A DNA stretch of 23,466 nt from Melanopsichium pennsylvanicum (GCA_900208305.1 OAPG01000045.1:1-23466); one strand, 5' to 3'. Positions 10,165 through 18,885 are shown, numbered from the stretch's first letter. Numbers and translations: made by a program. The notes: a model not told the origin generated them from the sequence alone.

Positions 10165-11738
10165 TAGTAATAGAATAGTGATAGAGCTAGAATATGACAG
10201 CTATTTAGTAGGATTGATGGTTGAAGTACAAATAGTACGATAATCATAGTAAGACTAGAAATTAGTAGACTATGTACGTTAGTAATTGTTTGAGTAGTAT
10301 TAGTATCTTGTGTATTTAGAGTACTATCAGTATATACTACCTCAGTTTGAGTATCTTGACTATCGAAGTAGATAACTCGAATAATTTTTAGATAGTAAGA
10401 TGCACTAATTACACTTACTAGAATTGCTATAATAGATACAAAATAGTAACCACCGTGAGTACTTGAATATAGAACCATTTGTTTTGCAAAAAATCCAATT
10501 AGTGGTGGAATACCTGCCATAGAGAATAGACAAAGAGCAAGACTTAGTCCTAGTAGAGGATTTTCCTTAAATTGACCTTTAAGTTGATCAATAAACTGAA
10601 TGTCTGTACTATTAACTGATTGTTTATTAGTAGCACGATTTGAAACTAGGTATGATTTACTTGTGCTCATAATGTATCCAAATGCTAGAAGAATTAGGAA
10701 TGTGTTTACATTTGTAAGTGAGTATTGAATTAGATAGAATAGGAATGATTCAATTGATTCTTCAGTATTAATTGATAGAGCTAGTAGTAGAAATCCTACG
10801 TGACTAATAGTACTATATGCTAGAAGTCGTTTAATACGATATTGACTAAGTCCAACTACTGTACCGATAATAAGACTTAGAACACTAGCAATAAGTAGTA
10901 GATTTTTCCAAATATTAATAGATGTATCATCACTAATAAGAACACTTAGTGATTCAAAACTACCTTCTAGTCCTGATTGTAGTTCTAGAAGAAATACAAA
11001 GATGGAAATTTTTGGCATTGTTGTTAGCCAAGATGTTACAATGGTTGGTACACCATCATATACATCTGGTCCCCAATTATGTAGTGGAGCTGCTGCTACT
11101 TTAAATAGGAATCCAATACCAATTAGAAGTAGTCCACATGTAACACCACCACTATAAACAGCACTATAAGCTATATAATCTGATCCTGTTACTTGTACTA
11201 GAGTATAAATACTTTCAAATTGTGTAAGACCTGTATAACTATAAATTAGTGCTGTACCTAGTAGAATTAGGGCTGATGATAGACCACCTAGTAGAAAGTA
11301 TTTAAGACCAGCACTTGTTGCAGATTCTGAATCTCGGTAAAGTGTTGCTAGAATATAAACAGCAAAACTTTGTAGCTCAATACTTAGATACATACTTACT
11401 AGATCAGAACTACTTAGTAGTAGTGTAGCACCCATAGATGTAAATAGAATCATTAGTGAATACTCACTAATTGTTGGAACTACTGTTGTACTTGATCGTA
11501 CAATCGTTTTATCTGTAACTGGACCCCAACCTAGTAGAATTAGAGCACCAGTGAAAAGTAGAAATCCTTCAATAGCTACTGATACTGTTGTTACATGGAA
11601 TAGTCCACTGTAGATACCTACTCCGGAAGCTAGTGACTCAATATGTAGACCATTAAAAGCCAGTAGAGCAGAATAGATTAGAACTACAGATGTAATTCGA
11701 TTAAATAGACTAGGAGTAATTCGGTAGGAGAAAACAGG
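10164..11738 (-). CDS. nad2: NADH dehydrogenase subunit 2 (left-arm copy, start unresolved)
   Basis: Mirror copy of the right-arm nad2, identical in protein from the internal Met at 11453 to the end, and differing at one residue near the N-terminus (PVFSYR here, PVFYYR in the right copy). No ATG or GTG is available between the in-frame TGA at 11739-11741 and 11453. Either an ATT start is used, or TGA is read as Trp and translation begins at GTG 11772-11774 inside the spacer, or this copy has no valid start. TGA is not used as a sense codon in the intact genes here, so the second option is weak. The ATG at 11453 used alone would drop about 99 conserved residues and is not the real start. Confidence 0.88.
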   Translation of the reverse strand, partial: PVFSYRITPSLFNRITSVVLIYSALLAFNGLHIESLASGVGIYSGLFHVTTVSVAIEGFLLFTGALILLGWGPVTDKTIVRSSTTVVPTISEYSLMILFTSMGATLLLSSSDLVSMYLSIELQSFAVYILATLYRDSESATSAGLKYFLLGGLSSALILLGTALIYSYTGLTQFESIYTLVQVTGSDYIAYSAVYSGGVTCGLLLIGIGFLFKVAAAPLHNWGPDVYDGVPTIVTSWLTTMPKISIFVFLLELQSGLEGSFESLSVLISDDTSINIWKNLLLIASVLSLIIGTVVGLSQYRIKRLLAYSTISHVGFLLLALSINTEESIESFLFYLIQYSLTNVNTFLILLAFGYIMSTSKSYLVSNRATNKQSVNSTDIQFIDQLKGQFKENPLLGLSLALCLFSMAGIPPLIGFFAKQMVLYSSTHGGYYFVSIIAILVSVISASYYLKIIRVIYFDSQDTQTEVVYTDSTLNTQDTNTTQTITNVHSLLISSLTMIIVLFVLQPSILLNSCHILALSLFYY

Positions 11739-11739
11739 T

Positions 11740-11791
11740 CAAGTGAATGCTTTACTAGTTAGGTCTAATTTCACTACTAAGTGAAGCCATT
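11740..11791. other. Non-palindromic spacer at palindrome apex, between two nad2 5' ends
   Basis: These 52 bases are the only sequence near the centre that is not mirrored. It holds a small hairpin TCACT-ACTA-AGTGA at 11771-11784 and an imperfect direct repeat (AAGTGAATGC at 11741 and AAGTGAAGCC at 11780). The right nad2 frame opens at GTG 11781, directly after an in-frame TAA (11778-11780). On the minus strand the left nad2 frame stays open through the spacer except for one TGA (11739-11741) and then hits TAA at 11790-11792. Confidence 0.85.
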
Positions 11792-13367
11792 ACCTGTTTT
11801 CTACTACCGAATTACTCCTAGTCTATTTAATCGAATTACATCTGTAGTTCTAATCTATTCTGCTCTACTGGCTTTTAATGGTCTACATATTGAGTCACTA
11901 GCTTCCGGAGTAGGTATCTACAGTGGACTATTCCATGTAACAACAGTATCAGTAGCTATTGAAGGATTTCTACTTTTCACTGGTGCTCTAATTCTACTAG
12001 GTTGGGGTCCAGTTACAGATAAAACGATTGTACGATCAAGTACAACAGTAGTTCCAACAATTAGTGAGTATTCACTAATGATTCTATTTACATCTATGGG
12101 TGCTACACTACTACTAAGTAGTTCTGATCTAGTAAGTATGTATCTAAGTATTGAGCTACAAAGTTTTGCTGTTTATATTCTAGCAACACTTTACCGAGAT
12201 TCAGAATCTGCAACAAGTGCTGGTCTTAAATACTTTCTACTAGGTGGTCTATCATCAGCCCTAATTCTACTAGGTACAGCACTAATTTATAGTTATACAG
12301 GTCTTACACAATTTGAAAGTATTTATACTCTAGTACAAGTAACAGGATCAGATTATATAGCTTATAGTGCTGTTTATAGTGGTGGTGTTACATGTGGACT
12401 ACTTCTAATTGGTATTGGATTCCTATTTAAAGTAGCAGCAGCTCCACTACATAATTGGGGACCAGATGTATATGATGGTGTACCAACCATTGTAACATCT
12501 TGGCTAACAACAATGCCAAAAATTTCCATCTTTGTATTTCTTCTAGAACTACAATCAGGACTAGAAGGTAGTTTTGAATCACTAAGTGTTCTTATTAGTG
12601 ATGATACATCTATTAATATTTGGAAAAATCTACTACTTATTGCTAGTGTTCTAAGTCTTATTATCGGTACAGTAGTTGGACTTAGTCAATATCGTATTAA
12701 ACGACTTCTAGCATATAGTACTATTAGTCACGTAGGATTTCTACTACTAGCTCTATCAATTAATACTGAAGAATCAATTGAATCATTCCTATTCTATCTA
12801 ATTCAATACTCACTTACAAATGTAAACACATTCCTAATTCTTCTAGCATTTGGATACATTATGAGCACAAGTAAATCATACCTAGTTTCAAATCGTGCTA
12901 CTAATAAACAATCAGTTAATAGTACAGACATTCAGTTTATTGATCAACTTAAAGGTCAATTTAAGGAAAATCCTCTACTAGGACTAAGTCTTGCTCTTTG
13001 TCTATTCTCTATGGCAGGTATTCCACCACTAATTGGATTTTTTGCAAAACAAATGGTTCTATATTCAAGTACTCACGGTGGTTACTATTTTGTATCTATT
13101 ATAGCAATTCTAGTAAGTGTAATTAGTGCATCTTACTATCTAAAAATTATTCGAGTTATCTACTTCGATAGTCAAGATACTCAAACTGAGGTAGTATATA
13201 CTGATAGTACTCTAAATACACAAGATACTAATACTACTCAAACAATTACTAACGTACATAGTCTACTAATTTCTAGTCTTACTATGATTATCGTACTATT
13301 TGTACTTCAACCATCAATCCTACTAAATAGCTGTCATATTCTAGCTCTATCACTATTCTATTACTAA
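11781..13367 (+). CDS. nad2: NADH dehydrogenase subunit 2 (right-arm copy)
   Basis: Complex I membrane subunit, 528 aa, antiporter-like, with about 14 hydrophobic segments. Family hallmarks are visible: [14 protein letters not shown] with the conserved Glu near 125, the [12 protein letters not shown] stretch near 149-160, [18 protein letters not shown] at about 216-233 with the key Lys 217, and [15 protein letters not shown] further on. The start is GTG at 11781, chosen because an in-frame TAA lies immediately upstream; no ATG exists before residue 100. The first four codons fall in or beside the palindrome spacer and include TTA, a Leu codon otherwise avoided here, so the true N-terminus may have been lost or replaced. 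It ends TAA, whose last A is the A of the nad3 ATG, a one-base overlap that suggests co-transcription. Confidence 0.93.
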   Translation: MKPLPVFYYRITPSLFNRITSVVLIYSALLAFNGLHIESLASGVGIYSGLFHVTTVSVAIEGFLLFTGALILLGWGPVTDKTIVRSSTTVVPTISEYSLMILFTSMGATLLLSSSDLVSMYLSIELQSFAVYILATLYRDSESATSAGLKYFLLGGLSSALILLGTALIYSYTGLTQFESIYTLVQVTGSDYIAYSAVYSGGVTCGLLLIGIGFLFKVAAAPLHNWGPDVYDGVPTIVTSWLTTMPKISIFVFLLELQSGLEGSFESLSVLISDDTSINIWKNLLLIASVLSLIIGTVVGLSQYRIKRLLAYSTISHVGFLLLALSINTEESIESFLFYLIQYSLTNVNTFLILLAFGYIMSTSKSYLVSNRATNKQSVNSTDIQFIDQLKGQFKENPLLGLSLALCLFSMAGIPPLIGFFAKQMVLYSSTHGGYYFVSIIAILVSVISASYYLKIIRVIYFDSQDTQTEVVYTDSTLNTQDTNTTQTITNVHSLLISSLTMIIVLFVLQPSILLNSCHILALSLFYY

Positions 13368-14086
13368 TGAACACAATTACACTATTTTTTATTTTTATCC
13401 CTATTCTAGCAGTTATTCTTCTATTTGCTAACCTTCTACTAGCTGTTCACCGACCTGATTCAGAAAAAGTTACACCATATGAATGTGGTTTTAGTCCAGT
13501 ATATGGTCAAACACGAAACCCTTTCTCTATTCAATTTTATCTAGTAGGTATTCTATTCCTAGTATTTGATATTGAACTCCTAATGACTTACCCATTTGCC
13601 GTAAATCTTTACCAGACAAGTGCTTATGGGTTCTGGATCTTTGTTATCTTTTTCCTAGTACTTACTGTTGGTTTCATTTACGAGTTTGGAACAGGAGCTC
13701 TATACTTCACAGATAAACGATCTTCAATTAACAATGTTGATGTTGTTAAGTCTAATACTTCCCCTTTTACTAATAAAAACGATCTTATTCTACCAGTTAA
13801 AAAATTAGTAAAAGTGAAAGTAACAATTCACTTCGTTAGAGGTAGAAAAAAAGAAAAATCAACTTATCTATCTGATGCCTACGAAAAGGATCTAGGACAA
13901 TCTACTGAGAATGTGCACCTAAAAGCACAATGTCATATTCAGAGTGGTAACCCTACTGATCAGACAACTATCAATGAGGTGCAAAAAGCTTTTCATTCTA
14001 TCCCGCCGGTAGGCACTCAGGAAGAACTAGATAAACTAGCTAGTATTTCATCCAGTACAATTCTTCTTTCAGACAGCATTAGTTAA
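13367..14086 (+). CDS. nad3: NADH dehydrogenase subunit 3, hybrid gene with foreign C-terminal extension (right copy)
   Basis: Residues 1 to about 121 are a complete complex I subunit 3: three hydrophobic segments, YECGFSP near 38-44 with the conserved Cys 40 of the quinone-site loop, [16 protein letters not shown] near 57-72, and [20 protein letters not shown] at 101-120. Nad3 normally ends here. The frame continues for about 118 charged, non-nad3 residues to TAA 14084-14086, and past that TAA the same frame stays open into a GIY-YIG endonuclease. The extension uses TTA and AGA codons that the core avoids, which points to a foreign origin. Downstream (15012-15181) lies a second, decayed copy of the nad3 3' end. 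I infer that an incoming element replaced the C-terminal part of nad3. Whether the extension is kept or cleaved is unknown. The start ATG overlaps the nad2 stop. Confidence 0.93.
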   Translation: MNTITLFFIFIPILAVILLFANLLLAVHRPDSEKVTPYECGFSPVYGQTRNPFSIQFYLVGILFLVFDIELLMTYPFAVNLYQTSAYGFWIFVIFFLVLTVGFIYEFGTGALYFTDKRSSINNVDVVKSNTSPFTNKNDLILPVKKLVKVKVTIHFVRGRKKEKSTYLSDAYEKDLGQSTENVHLKAQCHIQSGNPTDQTTINEVQKAFHSIPPVGTQEELDKLASISSSTILLSDSIS

Positions 14087-15011
14087 ATCCGAAAAGCATT
14101 TCAAGCTATTGTAGGAGTTGGACGTAGCAAACTTGTATCTAATAAACGTGTTTATGGTGTTTACGTATTCACTAACCTAATCAAAAATGATCAACTAGTT
14201 GGTAGCAGTATGAGTCTCTCTGTTCGACTAGTACATTATTTTAAACCTAGCACTCTAGCCACTAGTTCACGTTATTTTGTTTTTACATCTAACACTATAC
14301 AAATATTCCGATTTTTAGCTAGAGATTTCTATTTTTGTTAAAAATGGAATGGTTATGCAGTAGAAGATATTACTAAACTGCAAAGTCTTGTACTGTGTCT
14401 GAAACAATATTCTATTTTCACTCTTAATAGTACACTTAATACAATGAAAGTTGATGGTGTTACACCAGTGAAAAAGTGAAAAGTAGTATTATTAAAGCTA
14501 ACTCTGTCCCTGTCTATGTTTATGTGAATGATATTCTTATTTATATTAGTTCTAGTGCAGCTCAACTATAACTGAAACAGATATCTCTCGAGCAACAATT
14601 AGTCTAGCAACGGCTAACCCTAACCGTCTTGTTTTTTATTCTTTATCACTCAGCAGGCTCACACTCAATCAATTCTTTCTACTTGTGTTCTACTATCTAC
14701 AGAAGAATTTGTAGACCTAGTTAAAGAAGCTCGATCTATTTTTACTAAATCACCCAAACCACATCTAACACCGGAAAACCGTCTAGCAGTAAAATCACAG
14801 AAGATTAAGATTGGGGCCTTCGACCGCCGAAGGAAAAAATAGGAAACAGGGAAAACTTATTACAAAGAAAGTATTTATCAAATGAATCCGTTTACACGAA
14901 CACTAGGTCCCACAAAATATGTTAGTATGGATACTATTCGTAAATGTATATCTAAGGGAACAACATATAAAGGATGGAAATTCTCTAGTACTCCTCAGGC
15001 CAATTATTATA
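14087..15011 (+). pseudogene. Broken GIY-YIG homing endonuclease gene (right copy)
   Basis: Directly after the nad3-hybrid TAA the same frame runs to TAA 14339-14341. It contains GVY (14156-14164) and LVG-S-S (14195-14209), spaced as in the GIY...YIG core, followed by a SVRL-x-HYF stretch carrying the expected Arg. Further downstream, other frames give pieces of the C-terminal DNA-binding modules of such nucleases: PVYVYVNDILIYISS near 14503-14550, a KSPKPHLTPENR-like piece near 14745-14780, and TIRKCISKGTTYKGWKF near 14936-14986. At least one in-frame stop and several frame changes separate them, so no full enzyme can be made. A hairpin CCTTCG-ACCGC-CGAAGG sits at 14817-14833. The family role is cutting of an uninvaded allele to spread the element. 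The family call rests on motif spacing, not on a database search. Confidence 0.75.
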
Positions 15012-15181
15012 ACATATCCTTATGCAATGAACCTTTCCCAAACAAGCACTTATGGATGCGGATGAAAATCCGCCGAAGGCTTCCTGGTACTTACTGTTGG
15101 TTTTGTTTACGAGTTTAATTCAGGTGCTCTATACTTTACTTTACAGATAAACGAAGCTCTATCCGTGTTGAAAAACCATAA
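15012..15181 (+). pseudogene. nad3: Displaced original nad3 3' end, decayed (right copy)
   Basis: Reading from 15012 gives TYPYAMNLSQTSTYG, matching [15 protein letters not shown] of the intact nad3 (residues 74-88). A 24-base G+C insert at 15057-15080, built on the perfect hairpin GCGGAT-GAAA-ATCCGC, replaces FWIFVIF. Then [20 protein letters not shown] follows, matching nad3 residues 96-115. A five-base duplication (ACTTT) shifts the frame before DKRSSIRVEKP and a TAA at 15179-15181. This is a divergent second copy of the last third of nad3, without a 5' part, immediately downstream of the endonuclease remnant. That layout is expected if an element carrying its own nad3 end displaced the resident one. 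Confidence 0.88.
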
Positions 15182-15205
15182 TTTTAGCTTTTCTTCCCTC
15201 TCCTT

Positions 15206-15224
15206 ATAAAATATTCTATTTTAT
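15206..15224. repeat. A+T hairpin ATAAAAT-ATTCT-ATTTTAT (right)
   Basis: Perfect seven-pair stem with a five-base loop, followed by a G+C patch (GCGCTGGCGCG). Related A+T hairpins recur at 19184-19202 and 20361-20379. Confidence 0.85.
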
Positions 15225-15365
15225 TAGCATTCTGCGCTGGCGCGACTAATTTTAATAAATAAAAAAACCTATCTTTTTATTGGCGCCCTCTTACCTGCTG
15301 CCCGCCGCTAGAAAATTTTATAAAGGGGTTTTTTTAATCTACATAATAAAAGATAGGACAAAAGA

Positions 15366-15397
15366 TTGCGCTTGCGCTGCGCTTGCGCGCGGGCGGT
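15366..15397 (+). repeat. G+C double-hairpin cluster, copy 1 right
   Basis: Two copies of the 10-base hairpin GCGCTTGCGC separated by one T, followed by GCGGGCGGT. Each 10-mer can fold as GCG-CTTG-CGC, giving a double hairpin. It sits between the nad3 remnant and nad4. Confidence 0.9.
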
Positions 15398-15502
15398 AAA
15401 TCTTTCTATTTTTTATTAATTTCCTTATTTTATGTATTGTATAGGTATACTTATGCTTTTATTATATTACTATATTTATTATATAAGTTAGAAAATAAAT
15501 GA

Positions 15503-15530
15503 TTGCGCTTGCGCTGCGCTTGCGCACGGT
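15503..15530 (+). repeat. G+C double-hairpin cluster, copy 2 right
   Basis: Same double hairpin as copy 1, ending in ACGGT instead of the longer GCGGGCGGT tail. 105 bases from copy 1. Confidence 0.9.
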
Positions 15531-15817
15531 TATCAATTTATAGCCGTCGTAAAATGGAGTAGCGCCTATAATACTCTTTTTTATTGGGGCGGGCTTAGAT
15601 AACTTATGCTATAAACTTTCGGGGGGGGCTGCGGTAGGCAGCAGTCGTAGGTATAAATTATATTAAGTATCCTCCGACTAATAAATAAAAAGTACTGTTC
15701 TCTGCGCCCGCGCCCAGCAGAACAGAAAATAATAAAAGAGATAAGGGATAAAAAAAGAATATACTTTTTATTAGCCCATAAAGAAGGACATCAACAATAA
15801 AAAAATGAAAAAAGAAA

Positions 15818-17272
15818 ATGCTAACACTACTACTTATTATTCCTCTAGTGGGTGCTCTAATGCTAGCACCTATGCAAGGAAACACAGAACAATCAGAGTC
15901 ACAAATGAAACGAGTAGCACTAGGAACATCACTAATTAATTTTGTTCTAAGTATTGTACTATGGGGTGAATTTGATTCAAGTACTAGTGAATATCAATTT
16001 ACGCAAGAATTTAACCAAGTTAATTTCTGTCACCTACACATTGGGGTAGATGGTATCTCACTTTATTTTGTTCTACTAACAACATTTATTACACCAATTT
16101 GTATTCTAAGTAATTGGGATAATATTAAACAACAACTTAAATACTTCCTTATGTGTTTCCTAGTACTAGAAACACTACTAATTGCGGTATTTATTGTACT
16201 AGATATTCTACTATTCTATGTATTCTTTGAAAGTGTACTAATTCCTCTATTCCTAATTGTAGGTATTTGGGGTGGTAGTGCTACACGAGTACGAGCTGCT
16301 TTCCTACTGTTCCTTTATACACTATTTGGTTCACTATTTATGCTACTAGCTTTCCTAGTTATTTACTATAATGTTGGTTCAACAGATTTTCAAGTAGTAT
16401 CACTATCTGAAATTAATCTAGAATCACAAAAACTACTATGGCTAGCTGTATTTATTAGTATGGCTATCAAAACACCACTACTACCATTCCACGTATGGCT
16501 ACCTCGAGCTCATGCTGAAGCTCCACTAGCTGGTAGTGTTATTCTAGCTGGTCTTATCCTAAAACTAGCTACATATGGATACATGCGAATTCTAATTCAA
16601 TTTCTACCAGATGCAACATCATACTTCTCTCCACTAGTACAAACTATTGCAGTAATTACTCTAATTTATGCATCACTAGCTACACTACGACAAACTGATT
16701 TCAAAGCTCTAGTTGCTTACTCTTCTATTGGTCATATGGCTGTAGTAGTACTAGGACTATTCAGTAATACTATCCAAGGTATTGATGGTGCTCTACTACT
16801 AAGTATTGCTCATGGAGTTGTTAGTCCAGCACTATTTATTCTAGTAGGTGGAGTTCTATATGATCGATACCATACACGAACTATTCGGTACTACCGAGGT
16901 ATGACTGCTTATATGCCACTATTCTCAATTCTGTTCTTTGTATTTACAATTTTTAATGCTGCAGTACCTCTAAGTGCTAATTGGGCTGGTGAATTCCTAT
17001 GTCTAGCGGGTGCCTTCCAACGAAACCCTGTATTTGCTGTACTAGGAAGTTCCGGTATTGTTCTAAGTGCTGCTTATTCTATTTGGCTATATAACCGAAT
17101 TGCCTTTGGTGCTTGGAGTAAATACCTAAACTACACTACAGATCTTACTCGACGAGAGTTTATGCTTCTACTACCTCTTCTATTTGTTGCCGTAGTATTT
17201 GGAATTTTCCCAAATATTATCCTTGATTCAGTTCATGCTTCAACATCTGGACTACTTTTTTCAATCAATTAA
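15818..17272 (+). CDS. nad4: NADH dehydrogenase subunit 4 (right copy)
   Basis: Complex I antiporter-like membrane subunit, 484 aa, normal length for fungi. Visible hallmarks: HIGVDGISLYFVLLTTFI at about 74-91, FFESVLIPLFLIVGIWGG at 136-153 with the conserved Glu 138, IKTPLLPFHVWLPRAHAEAP at 217-236 with Lys 218, and LRQTDFKALVAYSSIGHM with its lysine in the second half. ATG at 15818 is taken because it gives the standard N-terminus (MLTLLLIIPLVGALML). Leu is written almost wholly as CTA, with some CTT and a few CTG; I found no TTA, no AGA/AGG, no ATA and no TGA in the whole gene. About 130 bases downstream is the motif ACTCCCCTTTCA, shared with the nad1 region. Confidence 0.98.
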   Translation: MLTLLLIIPLVGALMLAPMQGNTEQSESQMKRVALGTSLINFVLSIVLWGEFDSSTSEYQFTQEFNQVNFCHLHIGVDGISLYFVLLTTFITPICILSNWDNIKQQLKYFLMCFLVLETLLIAVFIVLDILLFYVFFESVLIPLFLIVGIWGGSATRVRAAFLLFLYTLFGSLFMLLAFLVIYYNVGSTDFQVVSLSEINLESQKLLWLAVFISMAIKTPLLPFHVWLPRAHAEAPLAGSVILAGLILKLATYGYMRILIQFLPDATSYFSPLVQTIAVITLIYASLATLRQTDFKALVAYSSIGHMAVVVLGLFSNTIQGIDGALLLSIAHGVVSPALFILVGGVLYDRYHTRTIRYYRGMTAYMPLFSILFFVFTIFNAAVPLSANWAGEFLCLAGAFQRNPVFAVLGSSGIVLSAAYSIWLYNRIAFGAWSKYLNYTTDLTRREFMLLLPLLFVAVVFGIFPNIILDSVHASTSGLLFSIN

Positions 17273-17385
17273 AAGTCAGACTAAAAAAGGAAAATAGTTA
17301 TTACTAAAATACAAAATTAGATAGGTCTTAATAAATTTGATTTTATTTTTGTAACTACACTTTTAAACTTAATTAAAATTAGTTT

Positions 17386-17421
17386 AACTAAGTGATTTAC
17401 TCCCCTTTCACTCATTTAGTT
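17386..17421 (+). terminator. Possible 3' end signal after nad4 (right)
   Basis: ACTCCCCTTTCA at 17399-17410 lies within an inverted repeat: AACTAAGTGA (17386-17395) pairs with TCACTCATTTAGTT (17408-17421) with a four-base bulge. It shares the 12-mer with the nad1 chimera 3' region. Confidence 0.45.
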
Positions 17422-17670
17422 GTTAAATCTTCTATTTTCAGGCCAACTTAATTTAACTAGTTAAATTTACAACTCGTCGATAGCAAAAAAAACTCTACTA
17501 TAATATTCCTATTCTTGTATAGGATAGAGTACTTACTCTTACTCTTTTTGATTTATTCCTATCTATACTTATTACTTTCATTTAAATAAAAGAGAAATTA
17601 ATATAGTAGGTTAGTCTATAATAAAATAGATTAATCTATCTAAGAGCCCGCGCGCAATTTAGTCTACATT

Positions 17671-17702
17671 TTGCGCTTGCGCTGCGCTTGCGCACGGGCG
17701 GT
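17671..17702 (+). repeat. G+C double-hairpin cluster, copy 3 right
   Basis: Double hairpin with tail ACGGGCGGT, between nad4 and the nad1 chimera. A partial piece (GCCCGCGCGCAA) lies 15 bases upstream at 17646-17657. Confidence 0.9.
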
Positions 17703-17803
17703 AATTAAGTATAGATTTATTAACGTGCGTATTTACTTTAAATAATCTAGATATTAGATTAGTAATTAGTAAAATTAGTAACGCAGTAAAATAAAACTTA
17801 AAA

Positions 17804-18811
17804 ATGCTTTCAATTCTATATAATCTACTAGAGATTCTAGTAGTTCTTGTTCCAATTCTACTAAGTGTTGCTTTTATGACAGTAATTGAACGAAAAGTAA
17901 TGGGATCAATGCAACGACAAATTGGACCTAATGTTGTTGGATACTATGCTCTACTACAACCATTTGCAGTACCTCTAATGGTTGTAGTAGTAATCCTAGG
18001 CTTTACAACATTTACTCTCTTCTATAATGTATGGTTTGATCCTATCTACTGTCAAGAGACTGAAGCCCTAGCTACAAATGCAAAGAATGGGACTGTATCT
18101 ATAACTGACAAGTGGAATAGTCGAATTATTAATGGTGCGTGGGCTTCTATTAGCCTATATGGTATGTACAAAGTCTTTCAACTGAAGTCTGGCACTGCTG
18201 GTAAAGTAGCAGCGATTACAACTATTATGACTACTACTACAACTAGTGCTATCTCAATGCATGAAGTGACAAAACCTACTCTTGGATGGGTTCATTCGCG
18301 AATGAAGGAAGCAATTTCTAAGGGTTTTAGTACTAGTGTTGAAGTTGGTGATACTAAACTATCAGGTTCCCTTAATATCGGTAGTAGTACTACCAATAGC
18401 AATCATCAGATTAATTCGCCACTAGAGGAAAACGGGTCTATTTTTGATTGGCTATTTTCACTTCTTCCTGATTTTGTGAAACAGGATCTACGAAATAGAG
18501 TTCCTGCAACTGATTTCACAGAACTAAGCGCTATTGACGTTCTACACTTCCAATACAATATTATTGTATTTCTAGTAGCAGTAAGTGCAATTACTGTACT
18601 TTATAGCTTTATTCTAATTACTATCTTCCGATACAGTGTAAAAAATCGAGATAGTATCGTTAAGATGTCTACACTACTTAGCAAATTTATTCCTTCAGAT
18701 AAAATGGCAAATAATCTGATTATTCTGCTAAAAATGTTTGTAGCTGTAAACATTTCAACAATTATTGCAGGGCTAAACTTTCTATTCTACCACCCTTTTA
18801 TGTTCAATTAA
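17804..18811 (+). CDS. Chimeric ORF: nad1 N-terminus fused to unknown SPLE-motif membrane protein (right copy)
   Basis: Residues 1-55 are a clear complex I subunit 1 start: first membrane helix, [22 protein letters not shown] and LLQPFA. Real nad1 continues with a DALKLLLKE-like stretch and about 260 more residues. Here residues 56-335 are unrelated: a membrane segment at 56-76, a Thr/Ser-rich middle, INSPLEE at 203-209, [11 protein letters not shown], then membrane segments near 252-276 and 303-328. No LAGLIDADG, GIY-YIG or reverse transcriptase motif is seen, so it is not a standard intron ORF read-through. No nad1 remainder is found downstream before trnM. Codon use is mostly like the host genes, with an occasional AGA. 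A decayed relative of the tail lies at 21293-21937. It could be a nad1 5' fragment captured by the tail gene, or a first exon whose remainder lies elsewhere. Confidence 0.85.
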   Translation: MLSILYNLLEILVVLVPILLSVAFMTVIERKVMGSMQRQIGPNVVGYYALLQPFAVPLMVVVVILGFTTFTLFYNVWFDPIYCQETEALATNAKNGTVSITDKWNSRIINGAWASISLYGMYKVFQLKSGTAGKVAAITTIMTTTTTSAISMHEVTKPTLGWVHSRMKEAISKGFSTSVEVGDTKLSGSLNIGSSTTNSNHQINSPLEENGSIFDWLFSLLPDFVKQDLRNRVPATDFTELSAIDVLHFQYNIIVFLVAVSAITVLYSFILITIFRYSVKNRDSIVKMSTLLSKFIPSDKMANNLIILLKMFVAVNISTIIAGLNFLFYHPFMFN

Positions 18812-18837
18812 ACAATTAATTGAAGAAATTACATTAT

Positions 18838-18885
18838 ACTCCCCTTTCAATTGAAAATAGATAGAGATAGTCTCTATATTTTCAA
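18838..18885 (+). terminator. Possible 3' end signal after the nad1 chimera (right)
   Basis: ACTCCCCTTTCA at 18838-18849, then a hairpin at 18851-18885 whose arms TTGAAAATA(GA)TAGAGA and TCTCTATATTTTCAA pair apart from a two-base bulge. The 12-mer also occurs after nad4. The role in RNA 3' processing or termination is inferred. Confidence 0.5.

Larger units (their letters stand above)
65..11739. repeat. Left arm of giant inverted repeat (palindrome)
   Basis: This arm is the reverse complement of 11792-23466. Paired coordinates sum to 23531 over the inner part (for example nad4 6259-7713 with 15818-17272) and drift between 23529 and 23532 in the outer 3.5 kb because of single-base homopolymer differences. 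Protein translations of all paired inner genes are identical. A 12-base A run at about 4371-4382 has the same length in the other arm. The window ends before the palindrome does on the right side, so the true arms may be longer. An assembly fold-back is an alternative explanation. Confidence 0.97.
15182..15817. other. Intergenic, nad3 remnant to nad4 (right)
   Basis: No gene seen. It holds one A+T hairpin, two double-hairpin clusters, a G+C patch GGCGCC near 15281 and a run of eight Gs at 15621-15628 followed by CTGCGGTAGGCAGCAG. The nad4 leader is A-rich (AAAAAAATGAAAAAAG). Any promoter is unrecognised. Confidence 0.6.
17273..17803. other. Intergenic, nad4 to nad1 chimera (right)
   Basis: Holds the nad4 3' motif and double-hairpin copy 3; otherwise A+T-rich with no ORF or RNA gene that I can recognise. 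Confidence 0.6.

Noticed and set aside
11739..11741. TGA read as Trp in the left nad2 frame, as in the usual fungal mitochondrial code
   Set aside because: Not ruled out, but no TGA is used as sense in the intact nad genes, so the spacer TGA alone does not support it.
14353..14565. 70-codon minus-strand ORF in the endonuclease remnant
   Set aside because: It lies antisense to recognisable GIY-YIG C-terminal module pieces and has no motif of its own. Same for 8966-9178.
14882..15118. 78-codon ORF from ATG 14882
   Set aside because: Not an independent gene: the first part is the end of the endonuclease (TIRKCISKG...YKGW) and the second part reads the displaced nad3 end out of frame. Mirror 8413-8649 likewise.
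15366..15530. Regularly spaced G+C repeats considered as a CRISPR array
   Set aside because: Spacing between copies is irregular (about 105 bases, then about 2 kb) and there are no cas genes; they are mitochondrial hairpin clusters.
15658..15885. 75-codon minus-strand ORF overlapping the nad4 start
   Set aside because: Antisense to conserved nad4 N-terminus; composition explained by the nad4 leader and G+C patches. Its mirror at 7646-7873 is rejected for the same reason.
18403..18440. INSPLEE in the nad1 chimera considered as the start of atp6 (NSPLEQF)
   Set aside because: The following residues do not match atp6, and no atp6 core follows; a short coincidental motif is more likely.
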